A stretch of 9,724 nt of DNA from JAFHCF01 sp048497495 (GTDB taxonomy: Bacteria; Pseudomonadota; Alphaproteobacteria; Rhizobiales; Ancalomicrobiaceae), in the NCBI GenBank assembly GCA_048497495.1, contig JAFHCF010000014.1:1-9724 (forward strand), in the 5' to 3' direction. Under the pieces are notes generated by a model, which did no database searches, had not been told where the DNA came from, and worked only from the letters and a program-made list of their open reading frames with translations. Below are positions 1 through 6,143 of the stretch, piece by piece. The position numbers were made by a program, and so were the translations under genes. Position 1 is the stretch's first letter, and each line of letters begins with the position of its first letter.

Positions 1-106
1 GGCGGCCCCCCCCGCCGCCCCGCTTCTCCTCGCATCGATCGGTCGGAACCTCTTTCGGGGCTGCCGCGTGTCGCTCCCGACGCCGCCGTCCCCCTGCCAT
101 CGTTTC

Positions 107-114
107 AGGAAGGA
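107..114 (+). promoter_or_regulatory. ribosome binding site of modA
   Basis: A purine-rich AGGAAGGA lies nine bases before the ATG at 124. It supports that start. The remaining upstream sequence (1-106) shows no gene, no clear -35/-10 pair and no Mo-box-like inverted repeat. Confidence 0.7.
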
Positions 115-123
115 TCATCCCCG

Positions 124-921
124 ATGAACCGTCATTTCTCGCTCGGCCGCCGCTCCCTGGTCGGCCTTCTCGCCGCCGTCGCGCTCGCCGGCACCGCCTT
201 CGTCGCGCCGGTCCGGGCCGAGGGCGCCGGGCCGACGATCTTCGCCGCCGCCTCGCTGAAGACGGCGCTCGATCAGGTCGGCACCGCCTACACCGCCAAG
301 ACCGGCAAGAAGGCGACGGCGTCCTATGCGGCGAGCTCGGCGCTCGCCAAGCAGATCGAGCAGGGCGCGCCGGCCGATCTCTTCATCTCCGCCGACCTCG
401 ACTGGATGGACTATGCGGCCGGTAAGGGCCTGATCAAGCCGGACACCCGCTCCGACCTCCTCGCCAACACGCTGGTGCTGATCGCGTCGGACGGCGCCGC
501 GATGAAGCTCACCATCGCGCCGGGCTTCGACCTGGCCGGGGCGATCGGCGACGGCAAGCTCGCCACCGGCGAGGTCAAATCGGTGCCGGTCGGCAAATAC
601 GCCAAGGCGGCGCTGACCTCGCTCGGGGTCTGGGCCGCGGTCGAGCCCAAGGTCGCCGGCGTCCAGACCGTCCGCGCCGCGCTGGCGCTGGTGGCGCGCG
701 GCGAGGCGAAATACGGGATCGTCTACGGCTCCGACGCCAAGTCGGAACCCAAGGTGGCGGTGGTCGGGATCTTCCCGGCGTCGAGCCACCCGGCGATCGT
801 CTATCCGGTGGCGATCACCAAAGACTCGACTTCTCCCGACGCTGCCTCCTATCTCGACTTCCTGAAGAGCCCCGAGGCTGCCAAGATCTTCGAGGCCCAG
901 GGATTCACGATGGTGAAGTGA
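124..921 (+). CDS. modA: molybdate ABC transporter, periplasmic binding protein ModA
   Basis: This is the periplasmic receptor that captures molybdate (and probably tungstate) and delivers it to the ModB/ModC importer. The 265-residue product starts with a signal peptide: a basic start (RHFSLGRR), a hydrophobic stretch at about 11-29, and a likely cut after the A of VRA at residue 32. The mature part has the family landmarks. AAASL (41-45) and AASS (69-72) carry the serines matching the oxyanion ligands of E. coli ModA. VPVGKYA lies at 154-160. YGSDA (201-205) carries the conserved binding tyrosine. Length is normal for ModA. A strong Shine-Dalgarno sequence fixes the start. modB begins 22 bases after the stop, so the gene is the first of a modABC operon. 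The fold and ligand residues are seen; substrate is inferred from the family and the neighbouring genes. Confidence 0.96.
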   Translation: MNRHFSLGRRSLVGLLAAVALAGTAFVAPVRAEGAGPTIFAAASLKTALDQVGTAYTAKTGKKATASYAASSALAKQIEQGAPADLFISADLDWMDYAAGKGLIKPDTRSDLLANTLVLIASDGAAMKLTIAPGFDLAGAIGDGKLATGEVKSVPVGKYAKAALTSLGVWAAVEPKVAGVQTVRAALALVARGEAKYGIVYGSDAKSEPKVAVVGIFPASSHPAIVYPVAITKDSTSPDAASYLDFLKSPEAAKIFEAQGFTMVK

Positions 922-943
922 GGGGCGAGGAGGGACGGAAGCG

Positions 944-1630
944 GTGTTCAGTGCCGAGGAATGGACGGCGATCCTGCTGTCGTTGAAGATCGGCGGGATC
1001 GCCACGGTCGGCGCGTTGCCGCTCGCCCTGGCGGTCGCCTGGGTGTTGGCGCGGCGCGATTTCTTCGGCAAGGCGCTGCTCGATGGGCTGGTCCATCTGC
1101 CCTTGGTGCTGCCGCCGGTGGTGACCGGCTACGCGCTTCTGATCCTCTTCGGTCGGCGCGGGGTGTTCGGCGCCTTTCTCGCCGACCACCTCGGGCTGGT
1201 CTTCTCCTTCCGCTGGACGGGGGCGGCGCTCGCCGCCGGCGTCATGGGCTTTCCGCTGATGGTCCGGGCCATCCGCCTGTCGTTCGAGGCGATCGACGAG
1301 CGGGTGGAGCAGGCCGCCGCGACGCTCGGGGCGCCGCCGCTGTGGGTCTTCGCCACGGTGACGCTGCCGCTGGCGTCGCGTGGCGTCGCCGCCGGCGCGG
1401 TGCTCGCCTTCGCCAAGGCGCTCGGCGAATTCGGCGCCACCATCACCTTCGTCTCCAACATTCCCGGCCAGACCCAGACCATCCCCTCGGCGATCTACGC
1501 CCTGACCCAGACGCCGGGCGGCGAGGCGGGCGCGTTGAAACTGTCGATCGTCGCGGCGGTGATCGCGCTCGGCGCGCTGGTCGTCTCCGAGTTCTCGGTC
1601 CGGCGGGCACGGGGAGAGGGGCGCCGATGA
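944..1630 (+). CDS. modB: molybdate ABC transporter permease ModB
   Basis: This inner-membrane permease forms the channel for molybdate as a homodimer with ModC attached on the cytoplasmic side. The 228-residue protein has about five hydrophobic segments (roughly 10-36, 51-70, 92-110, 148-164 and 200-216). The cytoplasmic EAA loop at about 115-142, with EQAAATLGAPP and a downstream TLP, docks to the ATPase. FAKALGEFGATITF (156-169) is typical of the ModB/CysT family. The start is a GTG, supported by AGGAGGG at 928-934 with a nine-base gap. The 3' end overlaps the modC start by four bases (ATGA), indicating translational coupling. Length is normal for ModB. It could only be confused with a sulfate permease, and the flanking modA and modC argue against that. 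Confidence 0.96.
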   Translation: MFSAEEWTAILLSLKIGGIATVGALPLALAVAWVLARRDFFGKALLDGLVHLPLVLPPVVTGYALLILFGRRGVFGAFLADHLGLVFSFRWTGAALAAGVMGFPLMVRAIRLSFEAIDERVEQAAATLGAPPLWVFATVTLPLASRGVAAGAVLAFAKALGEFGATITFVSNIPGQTQTIPSAIYALTQTPGGEAGALKLSIVAAVIALGALVVSEFSVRRARGEGRR

Positions 1631-2733
1631 TCTCGTTTTCGGTGAAGCTCGCCCGGCGGGAATTCACCCTCGACGTCGCCTTCACCGGCGGGGCCGGGGT
1701 CACGGCGCTGTTCGGACCCTCGGGCTGCGGCAAGACCACGGCGATCCGCCTGATCGCCGGGCTCGAGCGCCCCGACGAAGGCCGCATCGTCCTCGGCGAT
1801 ACGGTGCTCCTCGACACCGCGCGCGGCATCGACCTGCCGCCGCACCGCCGCCGCATCGGGCTCGTCTTCCAGGACGCCCAGCTCTTCCCCCATCTCGACG
1901 TGGCGACCAATCTCGCCTATGGCCGCTTCTTCACGCCCGCGGCGCGGCGACGGGTCGAGCGCAAGGCGGTGATCGAGGTGCTCGGCATCGGCCACCTGAT
2001 GACGCGCCGGCCGGCGACCCTGTCGGGGGGCGAGAAGCAGCGGGTGGCGATCGGCCGGGCGCTCCTGACCTCGCCCGCTCTGATCCTGATGGACGAGCCG
2101 CTCGCCGCTCTCGACGACGACCGCAAGCTCGAGATCCTGCCCTTCATCGAACGGCTGCGCGACGAATTCGCCATTCCGGTCGTCTATGTCAGCCACGCGG
2201 TCGAGGAGGTGGCGCGCCTCGCCTCGACCGTGGTGCGGCTCGAGCACGGCCGGGTGGCGCAGATCGGCCGGCCGGCGGACGTGTTGGCGCCGACGTCGGT
2301 GGCGCGGGCGACGTCGCGCTTCGAAGCGGTGAGCCTGATCACCAGCCGGGTGGTCAAGGTCGACGCCGACTACGGCGTCTCGATCCTCGAGCACCCCGGC
2401 GGCCGCATCGTCCTGCCCGGCGCGCTGCCGACGGTGGGGGCCGACGTGCGGGTGGCGGTCCGCGCCACCGACGTCACCCTGGCGCTCGGCCGCACCCATC
2501 ACGTCAGCGTGCGCAGCGCGCTCACCGGACGGGTGATCAAGGTGGAGACCGATCACGGTCCCTTCGCGCTGGTGAGCGTCGAGCTTCCCGGCGGTGACCG
2601 CCTCTTCGCCTACGCGACACGGCTCGCCATCGACGATCTCGGCCTCGACGCCGGCGACGAGGTCCATTGCCTGGTCAAGGCGGTGTCGATCGACGAGCGC
2701 GGCGTGCCCGGCCTGACCGTGGTGTCGCAATGA
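1627..2733 (+). CDS. modC: molybdate ABC transporter ATP-binding protein ModC
   Basis: This cytoplasmic ATPase powers molybdate import through ModB. The 368-residue protein has the full ABC set: Walker A GPSGCGKTT (30-38), Q-loop FQD (81-83), signature LSGGEKQR (132-139), Walker B LILMDEP (152-158) and the switch histidine in YVSHA (about 190). After the ATPase domain comes a linker. A C-terminal TOBE/Mop-type domain follows from about residue 295, with SALTGRVIKVETDHGP and a terminal KAVSID strand. This domain is typical of ModC, where it binds oxyanion and regulates transport. The ATG overlaps the modB stop, and GGAGAGG at 1613-1619 provides ribosome binding. The reading frame is open further upstream to 961, but that part is antiphase to modB and has no family similarity. 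Length fits ModC. Confidence 0.96.
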   Translation: MISFSVKLARREFTLDVAFTGGAGVTALFGPSGCGKTTAIRLIAGLERPDEGRIVLGDTVLLDTARGIDLPPHRRRIGLVFQDAQLFPHLDVATNLAYGRFFTPAARRRVERKAVIEVLGIGHLMTRRPATLSGGEKQRVAIGRALLTSPALILMDEPLAALDDDRKLEILPFIERLRDEFAIPVVYVSHAVEEVARLASTVVRLEHGRVAQIGRPADVLAPTSVARATSRFEAVSLITSRVVKVDADYGVSILEHPGGRIVLPGALPTVGADVRVAVRATDVTLALGRTHHVSVRSALTGRVIKVETDHGPFALVSVELPGGDRLFAYATRLAIDDLGLDAGDEVHCLVKAVSIDERGVPGLTVVSQ

Positions 2734-2776
2734 CGCCGACCGAAATCTCCTCCTCTCGTCCACTGGCGCGACGGGG

Positions 2777-2804
2777 CTCGATGTGTTTGCCTCGACATAT
2801 CGAG
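2777..2804. promoter_or_regulatory. candidate Mo-box (ModE-type operator)
   Basis: Inverted repeat CTCGATGTGT, 8-base spacer, ACATATCGAG, with nine of ten arm positions complementary. It is locally AT-richer than its surroundings and ends 37 bases before the ATG of the second ModA-family gene. The inner part CGATGTGT-N8-ACATATCG has the same 8-8-8 layout as the E. coli modA operator as I recall it (CGTTATAT-N8-ACATAACG), with seven of eight matches in the right half and five of eight in the left. A ModE-like DNA-binding protein is encoded about 0.9 kb downstream. The repeat is seen directly; the operator role is inferred. Confidence 0.55.
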
Positions 2805-2841
2805 GCCGACCCCGGCCCGCACGGAACGCAGGAGATCTCGC

Positions 2842-3648
2842 ATGCGCCCGATGATCGCAGCCCTACTCCTCCTCCTCGGCACGACGACGATGGCTGACGC
2901 CGACGAGACCATCCTCCACTTCTCCGCCGGCAGCCTTCGGGCGCCGCTCACCGAACTGGCGAAGACGTTCGCCATCCGGACCGGCGTGAAGGTGGAACAG
3001 ACCTTTCAGGCGTCGGGCACGATCCGGGACAAGATCGCCGCCGGCACGCCGGCCGACGTCTTCACCTCGGCCAACATGATCCATCCGCAGGATCTGGCGA
3101 AGGCCGGAAAGCTGGGGCCGACCGTGCTCTTCGCCCGCAACGAACTCTGCGCCTTCGCCATGCCGCGCGCCGGCGCCACCGCCGCGACGCTGCTCGATCG
3201 CATGCTCGATCCGGCGGTCAAGCTCGGCACCTCGACGCCGAAGGCGGACCCGGCCGGCGATTATGCCTTCGAGGTCTTCGCCCGCGCCGAGACGCTGAAG
3301 CCCGGGGCGCGGGCGGCGCTCGAGGCCAAGGCGCTGAAATTGACCGGCGATCCGACGTCGCCGCCGCCGCCCGCCGGGCGCAACGTCTATGGCAGCCTGC
3401 TCGCCTCCGGGGCGGCGGACATCATGCTCGCCTATTGCACCAACATCGGTTCGATCGCCAAGGAATTGCCGGAGGCCCAGGCGCTGCATTTCCAGGCGCC
3501 GCTGGTGGTGCGGGCGGACTACGGGCTCGGGGTGGCGCCGGGGGCGTCCGCCGCCGCCCATGCCTTCGCGTTGTTCATTCTCTCGGAGGAGGGTCAGAAG
3601 GTGCTCGCCGCCCACGGCTTCACGGCGCCGACGGTGCCTGATCCCTGA
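2842..3648 (+). CDS. second ModA-family oxyanion-binding protein
   Basis: This is a 268-residue secreted solute-binding protein of the ModA/COG0725 superfamily, distinct from the modA at the start of the window. It has a signal peptide with a leucine run (ALLLLLG) and a likely cut after ADA at residue 20. Family landmarks follow: FSAGSL (27-32, ligand serine 31), QASGTIRDKI (57-65, serine 58), ADVFTSAN (71-78), PAGDYA (137-142) and AYCTN (197-201), where the tyrosine replaces the YGSDA tyrosine of ModA. A proline run (PTSPPPPAGR, about 171-180) is absent from the first protein. AGGAG at 2830-2834 supports the start. It sits 108 bases after modC with no permease or ATPase of its own, so it probably feeds ModBC or works with a transporter elsewhere. 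Molybdate or tungstate is the likeliest ligand, but another oxyanion is possible. I give no symbol because the ligand is uncertain. Confidence 0.85.
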   Translation: MRPMIAALLLLLGTTTMADADETILHFSAGSLRAPLTELAKTFAIRTGVKVEQTFQASGTIRDKIAAGTPADVFTSANMIHPQDLAKAGKLGPTVLFARNELCAFAMPRAGATAATLLDRMLDPAVKLGTSTPKADPAGDYAFEVFARAETLKPGARAALEAKALKLTGDPTSPPPPAGRNVYGSLLASGAADIMLAYCTNIGSIAKELPEAQALHFQAPLVVRADYGLGVAPGASAAAHAFALFILSEEGQKVLAAHGFTAPTVPDP

Positions 3649-3676
3649 GCGGCGGGGGGCGGTCCGACGGGTCGTC

Positions 3677-4105
3677 TCAGCGCTCCGGCAGGGGCGCGTC
3701 GAGGTCGGCGAAATCGGCCTCGAAGGGGGCGAGTTCGGCGTCGATGGCGGCGCGGGTGCGGGCCTCGATGCGGCGGAAGGCGGCGACCAGGTCGTGGCCG
3801 AGTTCGGTGAGGTGGGCGCCGCCGCCGCCGACGCCGCCGGCCGTGGTGGTGACCAGCGGGCGGGTGAACATGCGGTTGGCCTCGTCGATCAGCACCCAGG
3901 CGCGGCGGTAGCTCATGCCCATCCGGCGGCCGGCGGCGGTGATCGATCCGGTGGCGGCGATCGCCTCGAGCAGATCGATCTTGCCGGGGCCGAGCTTGTG
4001 GCCGGCACCGAGCATGATGCGCAGACGCGGCCGGGCCGAGGCGAGGGGCGCCGAGGATCGATCGGTGCCGGCGGGTTCGTGCAGGGCGACGATGTTGTCC
4101 GACAT
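3677..4105 (-). CDS. ModE-like winged-helix regulator lacking a Mop domain
   Basis: This is a predicted 142-residue DNA-binding protein matching the N-terminal domain of ModE. The winged helix spans about 36-105: GKIDLLEAIAATGSITAAGR contains the helix-turn-helix, then MSYRRAWVLIDEAN is the recognition region, then the glycine-rich wing TTTAGGVGGGGAHLTELG. A charged helix (about 106-130, RRIEARTRAAIDAEL) may serve in dimerisation. The tandem molybdate-binding Mop/TOBE domains of full-length ModE are missing, so direct sensing of molybdate is not evident. I chose the ATG at 4105 because AGGA lies eight to eleven bases upstream. A longer frame to 4165 would overlap the modD start and adds no family sequence. 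The gene is divergent from modD (47 bases apart) and convergent with the second binding protein (28 bases apart). It likely regulates the mod genes; the direction of control is not visible. Confidence 0.85.
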   Translation of the reverse strand: MSDNIVALHEPAGTDRSSAPLASARPRLRIMLGAGHKLGPGKIDLLEAIAATGSITAAGRRMGMSYRRAWVLIDEANRMFTRPLVTTTAGGVGGGGAHLTELGHDLVAAFRRIEARTRAAIDAELAPFEADFADLDAPLPER

Positions 4106-4152
4106 GTCTTGATTCCTGTCCGCGAGGCGGCGACGAGAAGGACCTACGCGAG
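4106..4152. promoter_or_regulatory. divergent intergenic region, ModE-like gene / modD
   Basis: These 47 bases separate two divergent start codons and must contain at least the leaders of both genes. Each side has a plausible ribosome binding site: AAGGA at 4138-4142 for modD, and AGGA on the minus strand (complement of about 4114-4117). With so little room the promoters would overlap each other or the opposite coding start. No Mo-box-like repeat was found here. Confidence 0.5.
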
Positions 4153-4998
4153 ATGAGACTAACACCGACCCGGGCCGAACTCGATGCCCTCCTGGCCGAG
4201 GACGCGCCCCACGGCGATCTCACCACCGAGGCGCTCGGCCTCGCTCACCTCGCGGCGGCGATGCGCTTTTCGGCGCGCGGCGACATGGTGGTCGCCGGTA
4301 TCGAGATCGCCGCCGGGCTGGTGGTGGCGGTGGGCGGCACGGTTCGGGCGCGGGTCGAGGACGGCGAGCGGGTGGCGGCCGGCGCGGTGTTGCTCGAGGC
4401 GGAAGGGCCCGCCGGCGCGTTGCACCGGGCCTGGAAGCAGGGCCAGACCACGGTCGAGATCCTCTCCGGCATCGCCTCGGCGGCGCGCGAGGTGGTCGAG
4501 GCGGCCGCCGCCGGCGGGCGCCGCGTGCCGGTCGCCTGCACCCGCAAGACGCTCGCCGGCGCCCGGCGCTTCCAGATCGGGGCGATCCGGGCGGGCGGCT
4601 GCGCCCCGCATCGGCTCGGGCTCTCCGAGACGGTGCTGGTCTTCGCCGAGCATCGCGCCTTCCTCGGCGAGATCGGGCTCGCCGAGATGGTCGCGCGGCT
4701 GCGCTTCGCCGCGCCGGAGAAGAAACTGGTGATCGAGGTCGGGGGCGTCGACGAGGCGATCGAGGCGGCGGCGGCCGGCTTCGACGTGGTTCAACTCGAG
4801 AAGTTCACGACCTCGGACGTGGCGGCGGCGGTGGCCGGGGTCAAGGCGGTGGCGCCGCGCGTCCTGGTGGCGCCGGCCGGCGGGGTGAACGCGGCCAACG
4901 CGGCGGCTCTCGTCGCCGTCGGCGCCGACATGCTGGTGACCTCGTGGCCCTATCAGGCGCGCCCGCGCGACGTGAAGGTGCATCTCGGGCCGGCGTGA
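4153..4998 (+). CDS. modD: molybdenum utilisation protein ModD
   Basis: ModD is a homologue of quinolinate phosphoribosyltransferase (NadC) that is found with molybdate transport genes; its exact reaction is not established to my knowledge. The 281-residue product shows the family order: AEDAPHGDLTTEALGL (15-30) at the N-terminus, WKQGQTTVEILSGIASAAR (94-112), then CTRKTLAGARRF (129-140). The HRLGLSETVLVFAEHR stretch (153-168) replaces the HR-GL-D signature of NadC, and the SET variant favours ModD over NadC. A barrel end with GGVNAANAAALVAVGADMLVTS (243-264) follows. No nadA or nadB lies nearby, and the mod context supports the assignment. AAGGA at 4138-4142 precedes the ATG. A GC-rich hairpin follows the stop. 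Confidence 0.92.
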   Translation: MRLTPTRAELDALLAEDAPHGDLTTEALGLAHLAAAMRFSARGDMVVAGIEIAAGLVVAVGGTVRARVEDGERVAAGAVLLEAEGPAGALHRAWKQGQTTVEILSGIASAAREVVEAAAAGGRRVPVACTRKTLAGARRFQIGAIRAGGCAPHRLGLSETVLVFAEHRAFLGEIGLAEMVARLRFAAPEKKLVIEVGGVDEAIEAAAAGFDVVQLEKFTTSDVAAAVAGVKAVAPRVLVAPAGGVNAANAAALVAVGADMLVTSWPYQARPRDVKVHLGPA

Positions 4999-5003
4999 CC
5001 GGC

Positions 5004-5027
5004 CGGGGAGGGCCCGAGCCCTCTTCC
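5004..5027 (+). terminator. candidate terminator after modD
   Basis: GAGGGC (5008-5013), loop CCGA, GCCCTC (5018-5023) form a perfect 6-bp stem that extends to 10 bp with two G-U pairs. It starts six bases after the modD stop. The following T-run is minimal (TTCC), so it may be a weak intrinsic terminator or simply a 3' stabilising stem. Confidence 0.45.
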
Positions 5028-5050
5028 GACCGACCGTCATGGCGTCACGC

Positions 5051-5097
5051 CCAGAGCAATTTCCGCTCCGATCGCATCGGTTCGAAAATCGCTCTGG
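5051..5097. repeat. 47-base imperfect palindrome in modD / DUF2087 gap
   Basis: The outer arms CCAGAGC (5051-5057) and GCTCTGG (5091-5097) are perfectly complementary. Inner arms CCGAT/ATCGG (5068-5072, 5076-5080) and an ATTT/AAAT block also pair, with CGC at the centre. It lies between the 3' ends of two convergent genes. From memory, AGAGC...GCTCT palindromes of this kind are dispersed between genes in many Hyphomicrobiales genomes; there is only one copy in this window. Confidence 0.6.
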
Positions 5098-5121
5098 TTC
5101 TCTGTCTGAGCTAATTCGCTT

Positions 5122-5146
5122 CGACCGGACCGATTCAGTCCGGTCG
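5122..5146. repeat. perfect 9-bp hairpin over the DUF2087 gene stop
   Basis: CGACCGGAC (5122-5130), seven-base loop, GTCCGGTCG (5138-5146). The loop contains the complement of the stop codon (5135-5137) of the minus-strand gene, so the last codons of that gene form one arm. No T-run follows on either strand. It may act as a 3' end stem, or be the edge of the palindromic repeat beside it. Confidence 0.55.
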
Positions 5147-5698
5147 GCGCAGGCTCTGGTGGCGCGCGGCGAGGCGGTGGATCAGTTCGATCGCCTCGGC
5201 CGGCGGCGCCAGCTCGAGGCGGCGGTATTCGCGGCCGTCGAGGGTGCGCCACATCATGCCGCGATCGACCATCTCGCGGCGCAGCAGGGCGTGGTCGGTG
5301 AACAGATGCTCGGCGTTCAGCCGCGCATTGACCTCGCGCTCGTGCATCACCGCGCGCGCCGGCAGCCGCGACCACAGCACCCACAGGCAATCGGGGCGAT
5401 GGCTCGCCTTGCCGGGCCAGCGGATCAGCCGGCCGCCTTCGTCGAAGTAACGCAAGATGCGGGCGAGCCGCACCATGTCGATCGGCGCGGACGGCGGCGG
5501 CGGCGGCGCGTCGAGCCGCTCGCGGGCTTCCCATTGGGCGCGGAAGTGCTGGAAGTTCTTGAAACCGCCGGCGCGCGCCAGGATGTTCAGCCACGCGACA
5601 TGGCCGGGCGGGCCGTCGTGTGAGCCGATCTCGGTGGCGAGCGAGCGGGCGAGCGCGGAAATGTCGCTCGTGGCGAAGGGCATGGGAGTTCTGGACAT
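5135..5698 (-). CDS. DUF2087 domain-containing protein
   Basis: This is a 187-residue soluble protein of unknown function. The N-terminal part (FATSDISALARSLATEIG, then VAWLNILARAGGFKNFQHFRA at about 34-54) resembles the helical region that often precedes DUF2087. A PPPPPS linker (65-70) follows. The DUF2087 domain lies at about 82-162: LRYFDEGGRLIRWPGKASHR, LWVLWSRLPA, MHEREVNARLNAEHLFTDHALLRREMVDRG and the terminal WRTLDGREYRR. Its helical pattern resembles a winged-helix fold, so DNA binding is possible but not shown. The open frame extends to 5890, but that extension is arginine-rich and without family similarity. The ATG at 5698 has GAGG about nine bases upstream and precedes the conserved part directly. 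No signal peptide or membrane segment. It stands alone, convergent with modD, so context gives no role. Confidence 0.82.
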   Translation of the reverse strand: MSRTPMPFATSDISALARSLATEIGSHDGPPGHVAWLNILARAGGFKNFQHFRAQWEARERLDAPPPPPSAPIDMVRLARILRYFDEGGRLIRWPGKASHRPDCLWVLWSRLPARAVMHEREVNARLNAEHLFTDHALLRREMVDRGMMWRTLDGREYRRLELAPPAEAIELIHRLAARHQSLRRPD

Positions 5699-5990
5699 GG
5701 CTCGACCTCGTGCGAGGTGCCGCATTGGGTCCGAAGACTGCCGGCGGTCGCCCTTGCCGACGCGGCACGACGAGAGGGCGTGTCGAGATCGGGATAGTGG
5801 CAGGTTCAGCATGCCCCTCGCGGGGTGGCGACGCCTCGGTGATCTGCCGACCGGGACGCCTGCATAGACCCGACGAGGGGGGATGCGCAAGGGGGCCGGG
5901 CGCGCTTCGACGGGACGTGTCGGTGGCGAACGAGGGCGGGGTGGCCTGGCACCGGGCTCGCGGGCGAGGCGGCGACATGGGCGACGCGGT
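5699..5990. other. gene-free stretch upstream of the DUF2087 gene
   Basis: About 290 bases between the DUF2087 start and the first composite repeat. Open frames crossing it have arginine-rich composition and no recognisable family. The only structure I see is ACCTCG-TG-CGAGGT (5705-5718), which overlaps the minus-strand Shine-Dalgarno of the DUF2087 gene. No convincing promoter motif, tRNA or other RNA gene was recognised. The DUF2087 promoter presumably lies here. Confidence 0.5.
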
Positions 5991-6121
5991 GGTGCGCGAT
6001 GGTTCGAGACGAGCCCTTCGGGCTCTCCTCACCATGAGGTGTTTGGGGGTTTTCGAAGCAAATACAACCGCCTCATGGTGAGGAGGCGCGCGGCGCGCGC
6101 CGTCTCGAACCATCGCGCACC
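5991..6121. repeat. composite palindromic repeat, copy 1
   Basis: This is a 131-base nested inverted repeat. Perfect 20-bp outer arms lie at 5991-6010 and 6102-6121 (GGTGCGCGATGGTTCGAGAC and its complement). Perfect 14-bp inner arms lie at 6026-6039 and 6071-6084 (TCCTCACCATGAGG and its complement). Between outer and inner arm on each side sits a mini-hairpin: GAGCCC-TTC-GGGCTC on the left (6011-6025) and GGCGCGC-GGC-GCGCGCC on the right (6085-6101). The two are unrelated to each other yet each is self-complementary. The centre (6040-6070) is AT-richer and non-palindromic. It ends 22 bases beyond the tyrS stop, so the tyrS transcript would run into it. A second copy lies at 8756-8884 in opposite orientation. 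Confidence 0.9.
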
Positions 6122-6143
6122 GTGGCCCCGAACCCTCGCCGCC

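Noticed and set aside
115..1071. Long minus-strand open frame of 318 codons opposite modA.
   Set aside because: It is antisense to a clear modA, arginine- and glycine-rich without any family motif, as expected for shadow frames in very GC-rich DNA.
961..1626. In-frame upstream extension of modC.
   Set aside because: It overlaps modB in another frame and has low-complexity arginine-rich sequence. The modC family N-terminus begins at 1627 with its own ribosome binding site.
4090..4108. ATGT-N6-ACAT and the 8-base palindrome GACATGTC at the start of the ModE-like gene, as a possible second Mo-box.
   Set aside because: The arms pair over only four bases, the spacing differs from the candidate at 2777-2804, and most of it lies within coding sequence.
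5792..5820. TGGCAGG...GCATGC on the plus strand as a sigma-54 promoter.
   Set aside because: The GC of the -12 element is at the wrong distance, and no gene starts downstream on that strand.
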